From Deltaproteobacteria bacterium (GTDB lineage Bacteria; Bacillota; Desulfotomaculia; Desulfotomaculales; JAGUVT01), in NCBI GenBank assembly GCA_020062745.1, contig JAGUVT010000047.1, positions 1 through 32,652 on the forward strand: a stretch of 32,652 nt of DNA, given 5' to 3'. Under the pieces are notes generated by a model. That model saw only the letters and a list, made by a program, of their open reading frames with translations. It made no database searches and was not told the DNA's origin. Below, in pieces: positions 28,216-32,652 of the stretch. Both the position numbers and the translations under genes were made by a program. How positions within the stretch are numbered: position 1 is the first letter of the stretch; each line of letters begins with the position of its first letter.

Positions 28216-30043
28216 AGAAAACAGCGGGCCGGCTTTTGAGCGCAACGTGCCTGATTTGTACGACCTGTTCCTGCCTGACGGCCTGGTCGAAGAATACGAC
28301 CGGCTCATGCTTGGCGCCTCCCGGTACTGCCGCGTCTACGCCGTGGCAGTGTACCCCCGCGAAGTTCATCCCGGCTGGCTTTCCGACAGCATACTCGCCA
28401 TCGGGGACATAGACCTTTCGGTGCATGTGCTGCCGGTTCCCGACCGGGCCGTGATCACCGCCCTGACGAAGAAGGTCACTTCAGCCTACGCCCAGAGGCT
28501 GGTCGATCAGAAGGCCGGGAACATTTTGCGCCTGCCGGAACTGGACGAAATCATCCGGGACCTGGAGGGCATCCGGGAAGTCATCCAGACCAACCGGGAC
28601 CGCATGTTCTACGTCCTGATCATGATTGCCCTTCACGCGCGCAGCGCGGAAGACCTGGACCGCCGGTCCGACCTGCTGGAGGACACCCTGGCGCGCATGG
28701 CGACCCAGGGCCGGGTGTGGATCATGCGCCAGGCGGAGGGTTTGAAGACTTCCCTGCCGTTGGGGCGGCAGCCCCGGGGAAAGTACCCTTTTCGCAATCT
28801 GACATCGGGTGCGGTGGCCGCCAACGTTCCGGTGGCCAACCCCGACCTTTCGCATCCCTCCGGGGTGTTCCTGGGACACAACTACTTTACCGGCTCGCCG
28901 ATTTTTTATGATTCCTTCATCGGACCGCCCCACCTGCTGAACCAGCACGCCGCCTGTTTCGGTATGGCCGGCTCGGGCAAAAGCGCCACCTTGAAACTGA
29001 TGCTGCTTCGTTCGGCGCTGCTGGGCGTGCGCACGGTGGTCATCGACCCGGAGCGGGAGTACATGCGGTTGACGGAACACGTCGGCGGCGCGCACATACG
29101 GCTGGTGCCCGGCGTTTCCTCCGGCATCAACCCGCTGGACGTGGAGCCGGAAGAAGACGAAGCCGGCAACAGGACGATAAACCTGTACGACAAGGTGACG
29201 GAGGTGAGGGCGATAATCCGCGCCGCGGTGCAGGACCTCGCCGGCCGGACGCTCGACCCGCAGGAATCCGCGCTGCTGGAGGAATCGTTGCGGGAAGAGT
29301 ACGCCGCCCGGAATATCGTTTGCGACCCGGAGAGCATATATGAAACCGGGAAAACGCATGCCGACGGGAGCATTTCGGTCGGCCTTACGAAAAAGGAAAT
29401 GCCCACCCTGTCCGACCTGGTGCGGCGGCTTTCTACGAAACCGGCGGCGGAGAACCTGGCGGTGATCTTGAAACCCTTCCTGCGCGGCTCCAGCATGGGC
29501 ATGTTCGACTGCCAGACCGCGGTGAACATATCGGACGCCCCGGTGGTGTGCTTCGACGTGAACGAAATCAAGGACGAGTTCACCCGCTTCTACGCCATGT
29601 TCGTGCTGCTGGGCTGGACGTGGCAGAAATTCGCCCAGAAGAACAGGGACGCCAGGAAGCGCGTGATCGTGGACGAGGCGTGGATGTTCATGAAGCACGG
29701 GGACACGGCGGTATTCCTGGAGACTCTGGCCCGGCGCGGCAGAAAACACAACACCTCGCTGGTGGTGGCCAGCCAGCACATTGAGGAGTTCCTGGGGAAA
29801 GAAGAAGGACGGGCGGTGATTTCCAACTGCGCCACCCTGATCCTCCTGCGCCAGCATCCCACCCTGGTGAACCGGGTTGTGGAGGAGTTCCACCTCTCGA
29901 AGGGATGCGCCCAGATGCTGGAGACGTTCGCTCCCGGCGAATGCCTGGTTTCTTTAAACGGCAGCACCGTTGCGGTGCGCGTCACCCCTGCGCCCTTTGA
30001 GTGGCCGCTGGTGAGCACCACGGCCGGGGAGGTACTGACATGA
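28193..30043 (+). CDS. virB4: VirB4-like conjugation ATPase
   Basis: A 616-aa ATPase that powers the type IV secretion channel. Walker A is GMAGSGKS (257-264), Walker B is VIVDEAW (491-497), preceded by FDVNEIKDEF and followed by LARRGRKHNTSLVVASQHIEEFL, a typical VirB4 sensor segment. The N-terminal domain (LYDLFLP to about 200) is short, in keeping with a partner protein encoded just upstream. I place the start at TTG 28193, nine bases after AAGGAGG; ATG 28202 is farther than usual, and an earlier GTG at 28157 lies before that site. It overlaps the next gene by ATGA. All motifs intact. Confidence 0.9.
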   Translation: MLFMNRRKENSGPAFERNVPDLYDLFLPDGLVEEYDRLMLGASRYCRVYAVAVYPREVHPGWLSDSILAIGDIDLSVHVLPVPDRAVITALTKKVTSAYAQRLVDQKAGNILRLPELDEIIRDLEGIREVIQTNRDRMFYVLIMIALHARSAEDLDRRSDLLEDTLARMATQGRVWIMRQAEGLKTSLPLGRQPRGKYPFRNLTSGAVAANVPVANPDLSHPSGVFLGHNYFTGSPIFYDSFIGPPHLLNQHAACFGMAGSGKSATLKLMLLRSALLGVRTVVIDPEREYMRLTEHVGGAHIRLVPGVSSGINPLDVEPEEDEAGNRTINLYDKVTEVRAIIRAAVQDLAGRTLDPQESALLEESLREEYAARNIVCDPESIYETGKTHADGSISVGLTKKEMPTLSDLVRRLSTKPAAENLAVILKPFLRGSSMGMFDCQTAVNISDAPVVCFDVNEIKDEFTRFYAMFVLLGWTWQKFAQKNRDARKRVIVDEAWMFMKHGDTAVFLETLARRGRKHNTSLVVASQHIEEFLGKEEGRAVISNCATLILLRQHPTLVNRVVEEFHLSKGCAQMLETFAPGECLVSLNGSTVAVRVTPAPFEWPLVSTTAGEVLT

Positions 30044-32076
30044 AAAGTATAAACAAAAGGGCGGTTTTTGCGGTTCTGGTATTAATGCTCGTGCTCGGCA
30101 TGCCGCTGCCGGCGTTCGCCGCGTCAGTAACTGACGCCGTCAGGAACCCGGACGGGAGCGTAACCGTAACCTGGTCCGGCGATGAGCAGGGTAAGACGTT
30201 AACAATCCAGCGCAAATCCGGTATCGGTTACGATGATATTGCGGAAGTACAGCAGGTGGACGGCTCATATACCGACAGGACCGCCGACCCCGATGAAACG
30301 TTGTATTACCGGCTGCACTACGGCGTCGGGAAGTTTACGCCGGACGCGGAGGTTCGGCCTTATAATCCCCCGCCTTCCGAACAGCCGGCTCCCGGCCGGC
30401 CGGAACAGCCTGTAAAGGACGAAGGCGGCATGCTGGAGAGGGCCATAGCGGGGGTTTTAAACGGCGGCATCGTCCTGATCGAGGGCCTGGAAAAAATGGC
30501 CGGATTCAAAACCTTCGACGAGCTGGTTTTCAACATCAATAACGGCAATAAGGAAATACTTCCCTTCACCGCCGGAGAGTGGGACGCGGCACACCAGTGG
30601 TACGCCGGCATGGCCGCCGGCGCCGGGATGCTGGTGCTGATCGCCGTATTTCTGACCGCTCTGAAACTGATGTTTTCCGCCGTCAACCCGGCTGAGAGGT
30701 CGGAAGCGATGGAAAGCATCTGGCGGTGGGTCTGGGCGGTTTTCATCATCGCCGGCGCCCCCCTCCTGATCTGGGCGGTGTTCCAGATAAACGTCGCCCT
30801 CGTCGACACCTTCCTGGAAGTGGCCGCAGGCATCCAGGGTAACAACGTTTCGGACCTGGCGCAGCTCACCTCGACGGGCAGGGGCTTTCTCAAGAACCTG
30901 CAGACCGGCTCCGTGTTGGGCACGGCGATCGTGAAGCTGGCGTTTCTCGTTTTGGGTTTGTACATAAACGTTTTATATATCGTTCGCAAGTACGTACTGT
31001 TCGTGCTGTTCGTGTTCACCCCGCTCATGGCTTGGCTGTGGGCCGTAAACAAAAACGTCAACGCCTCCGCCGTATGGCTGGGAGAACTGCTTTCGAACGC
31101 CTTCATGCAGGCGTCCCACGCCCTGGTGTTCCTGATCTTCATGACCCTGGTGGACTTCAAAAACCTGGGCAACGGCACCTGGCTTACCGCCCTCGTCATG
31201 CTGGCCGCCGTCATTCCCGTATCGGAAATGCTGCGGAACTCCCTCCAGGGATTGTTTGCCAGGATGTCCGGCGTGGATGAAAGCGGAGTGGCGAGGACCG
31301 CCATGGGCGTATTCGGTCTCTCTTCCATAGCCGGTCTGGGTGCGGTGGCGGGAACCTTGAGACCCCGGGCTCCGCTGCCGCCGTGGAAGAAGGATCCTTC
31401 TTCCGCACCTTCCGGCACCTCTTCGGGCGCCGGTTCTTTCGGAGGCCGGGAAGTATCGCCTCCGCCCGCTCCGCCTCCTGCGGCGCCGGGGCCTGCGGGC
31501 GCATCCCCGGCGGGAGCGGGAGCATCGTTTTCCGCAGGTGCGGCCGCCCTTTCTCCCGGCTACAGGCAGTCTCCGTCCGGCCTCATTGTGCCGGCAGGAG
31601 CGGCGTCTGCACCGGTGAAGCCACCTCTACCGGGAACCTTGTCTCCGGCGTCCACGCCCGGCGGCATGACCGGCGCCGTCCTGCGCGGAGAAAGGGCGGG
31701 ACTGGCGGGAGCGAATGCGGGCAGGGTTATCGGCGGCGCGGCGGGCGGCATGATTGCTGCCCCCATCCGCAACTACGGCGGAGGTTTCCTCAAGGCGCCC
31801 GTCCGGGCGGGAGCGACGCTCGCCGGGGCCGTGGCCGGGCGCGGTCTCGCCACGGGCTACGGCATGGCGAAAGAAGTGTACGGTAAGATGAAAAAAGACA
31901 ATGTTTCCGTCGGAGAAGCGATTAAGGACGTTACGGGCAGTCGGAGCGCGGCCGGCGGCATCGGCCGGGCGGCTGCGGTTACGGCGGCGACTGCCGTCCA
32001 TGCCGGCATGGGGAAACGGATGGCGAACAGGTTTAAACCCGCATCCGTGACCACCCTGGACAACCGGGTGGATTAG
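30040..32076 (+). CDS. VirB6/TrbL-like channel protein with extracellular FN3-like domain
   Basis: A 678-aa protein. A signal peptide (VFAVLVLMLVLGMPLPAFA) is followed by a fibronectin-III-like domain (about 30-95: GSVTVTWSGD, TLTIQRKSG, YTDRTADPDETLYYRLHY), a Pro-rich linker, then about six membrane helices between 185 and 415, and a Gly/Ala/Pro-rich tail of some 240 residues. Position after VirB4 and topology fit VirB6/TrbL, the inner channel subunit. The FN3-like domain is an uncommon addition that would face the cell wall or a partner cell. ATG 30040 overlaps the VirB4 stop, with GGGGAGG upstream. A terminator follows at 32098. Confidence 0.8.
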   Translation: MKSINKRAVFAVLVLMLVLGMPLPAFAASVTDAVRNPDGSVTVTWSGDEQGKTLTIQRKSGIGYDDIAEVQQVDGSYTDRTADPDETLYYRLHYGVGKFTPDAEVRPYNPPPSEQPAPGRPEQPVKDEGGMLERAIAGVLNGGIVLIEGLEKMAGFKTFDELVFNINNGNKEILPFTAGEWDAAHQWYAGMAAGAGMLVLIAVFLTALKLMFSAVNPAERSEAMESIWRWVWAVFIIAGAPLLIWAVFQINVALVDTFLEVAAGIQGNNVSDLAQLTSTGRGFLKNLQTGSVLGTAIVKLAFLVLGLYINVLYIVRKYVLFVLFVFTPLMAWLWAVNKNVNASAVWLGELLSNAFMQASHALVFLIFMTLVDFKNLGNGTWLTALVMLAAVIPVSEMLRNSLQGLFARMSGVDESGVARTAMGVFGLSSIAGLGAVAGTLRPRAPLPPWKKDPSSAPSGTSSGAGSFGGREVSPPPAPPPAAPGPAGASPAGAGASFSAGAAALSPGYRQSPSGLIVPAGAASAPVKPPLPGTLSPASTPGGMTGAVLRGERAGLAGANAGRVIGGAAGGMIAAPIRNYGGGFLKAPVRAGATLAGAVAGRGLATGYGMAKEVYGKMKKDNVSVGEAIKDVTGSRSAAGGIGRAAAVTAATAVHAGMGKRMANRFKPASVTTLDNRVD

Positions 32077-32097
32077 CGGGCGGTTGAAAAAAGTAAA

Positions 32098-32119
32098 AAG
32101 GCCGGTATCAGCCGGCCTT
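32098..32119. terminator. Hairpin ending the transfer operon segment, possibly bidirectional
   Basis: AAGGCCGG/CCGGCCTT makes an 8-bp stem with loop TATCAG. A-rich sequence precedes it (AAAAAAGTAAAAAG), so it has a T-run for the minus strand, serving the BrnT remnant; on the plus strand the T-run is weak. Confidence 0.55.
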
Positions 32120-32121
32120 CA

Positions 32122-32354
32122 TTAACGTTGCCCGGAGACGGTCTGGTGTAAGACCATGCGGATTAAGGCGGTATGGCCGATGCCCAGCTTTTTCGCCGTT
32201 TTTTTAATAGCAAGTCGGAAACGGTCCTTTTTAATTTCTGAACGATGCTGCCGGGGTCGTCGAAGGCAGCTTCTTCTACTTCATCAGGCGTTATGTTGTG
32301 CCTGGCGATGTGCCGGACCCGATCAGGCGTCCAGCGGATATGGGAAATTATCAT
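32122..32354 (-). pseudogene. BrnT-BrnA toxin-antitoxin remnant (internal deletion)
   Basis: From ATG 32354 (GGAGGTATTT upstream) the first 40 residues, IRWTPDRVRHIARHNITPDEVEEAAFDDP, match the start of BrnT toxins. Then the toxin frame loses resemblance and stops at about 32163. In another frame of the same strand, ending at TAA 32122-32124, the DNA encodes DRFRLAIKKTAKKLGIGHTALIRMVL, like the ribbon-helix-helix C-terminus of BrnA or a related antitoxin. The order toxin then antitoxin is that of brnTA, so a deletion near 32240 joined the 5' part of the toxin to the 3' part of the antitoxin. Neither protein is whole. Confidence 0.55.
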
Positions 32355-32444
32355 AAATACCTCCGCGGCCAATTATACCACAGTGTAGCACAACGTGCAA
32401 CATAATTTTGGCAGAGTAGAGCGCGTGAGTTTGAGGTGATATTT

Positions 32445-32652
32445 ATGCAAAACGGGGTAAAACACATGGGGAGGAACCTGGCAAAAGCGGCCCGCAGGAA
32501 ACTGCTTCACCTGCTTGCGCCTTACCTCTTGCTTGCGGCGGTAATTCTTGCCGCCGCATTGCTGGTGATTATGCTCATTGCGGCGACGTACGCGGCGATG
32601 GCCCCGCAGAGAGCGCTGACCGGCGTGGACCCTTCCCCTGAAGATGCGGCCA
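32445..32652 (+). CDS. N-terminal part of a membrane-anchored transfer protein (runs off the window)
   Basis: ATG 32445 with GAGGTGAT upstream begins a frame open to the window end (69 codons). A basic start (GRNLAKAARRKLLHLL) leads into a long hydrophobic helix (YLLLAAVILAAALLVIMLIAATYAAM), then a polar segment. In this place of Gram-positive transfer operons a membrane-anchored peptidoglycan hydrolase (VirB1/CwlT-like) is common, but the domain that would prove it is outside the window. Confidence 0.6.
   Translation, partial: MQNGVKHMGRNLAKAARRKLLHLLAPYLLLAAVILAAALLVIMLIAATYAAMAPQRALTGVDPSPEDAA

Noticed and set aside
28481-29893. Long minus-strand open frame (470 codons) opposite virB4
   Set aside because: VirB4 with both Walker motifs is certain on the plus strand; the antisense product is rich in His, Arg and Gly with no domain.
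30360-31418. Minus-strand frame of 352 codons opposite the VirB6-like gene
   Set aside because: A shadow of GC-rich coding sequence; no ribosome site and no recognisable motif.

Overview
The window reads as a piece of an integrative/conjugative element or large plasmid from a Gram-positive, spore-forming clostridial lineage. The Peptococcaceae/Desulfotomaculum-Pelotomaculum type is my best guess, by inference. The grounds are strong AGGAGG ribosome sites, frequent GTG/TTG starts, a secreted copper-amine-oxidase-N-domain protein, a PrgI/VirB4/VirB6 conjugation operon of Gram-positive type and a class C group II intron. No tRNA, rRNA or CRISPR array was seen.

Layout. 159-2129 (minus): a type II restriction-modification pair of XcyI type. 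2309-3211: a replication-initiator-like gene carrying three 24-bp repeats and a DnaA box inside its coding sequence. 3307-4238: a hypothetical gene and an AbrB-type antitoxin/RelE-ParE toxin pair. 4361-9814: a tightly coupled four-gene operon of a C5-cytosine methylase, a Mig-like T/G mismatch glycosylase, a protein joining an Hsp90/MutL-like ATPase to a histidine kinase, and a receiver-domain protein with an unrecognised C-terminal domain. 9841-12388: an ImmA-like protein, a SpoIIM-like membrane protein and a phage-like switch of two divergent XRE regulators with three matching 17-bp operators. 12533-19241: a HTH protein, two exported proteins (392 and 1264 aa) and between them decayed VapB/VapC and HicB/HicA modules. 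19567-21235 (minus): a PIN-domain protein and an XRE-ImmA regulator/protease. 21450-23791: a ubiquitin-like conjugation operon (small Pro/Arg-rich protein ending in Gly, E2-E1 fusion, JAB/JAMM peptidase). 23869-26150: a truncated PUA/ASCH-like gene, its terminator, and a group IIC intron with a nonsense-disrupted reverse transcriptase. 26241 to the end: a type IV secretion operon (two pilin-like proteins, PrgI, a VirB4 N-terminal-like protein, VirB4, VirB6), a BrnT/BrnA deletion remnant and the start of a further membrane-anchored protein.

How it fits together. The conjugation operon and initiator are the backbone; the rest is mostly cargo for defence, addiction and surface functions. Two cargo operons stand out as candidate new systems. 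One couples DNA cytosine methylation and repair of its deamination product to a phosphorelay without a visible nuclease. The other is a compact E2-E1/JAB conjugation pathway with an unusual candidate modifier, no CD-NTase in sight, and a divergent XRE-ImmA/PIN module. Several toxin-antitoxin modules here are broken at identifiable positions: a lost base in the RelE/ParE toxin, an ATA start plus missing catalytic His in HicA, a 20-codon VapC stub, and a BrnT-BrnA fusion. This suggests long residence of the element and relaxed selection on addiction genes.
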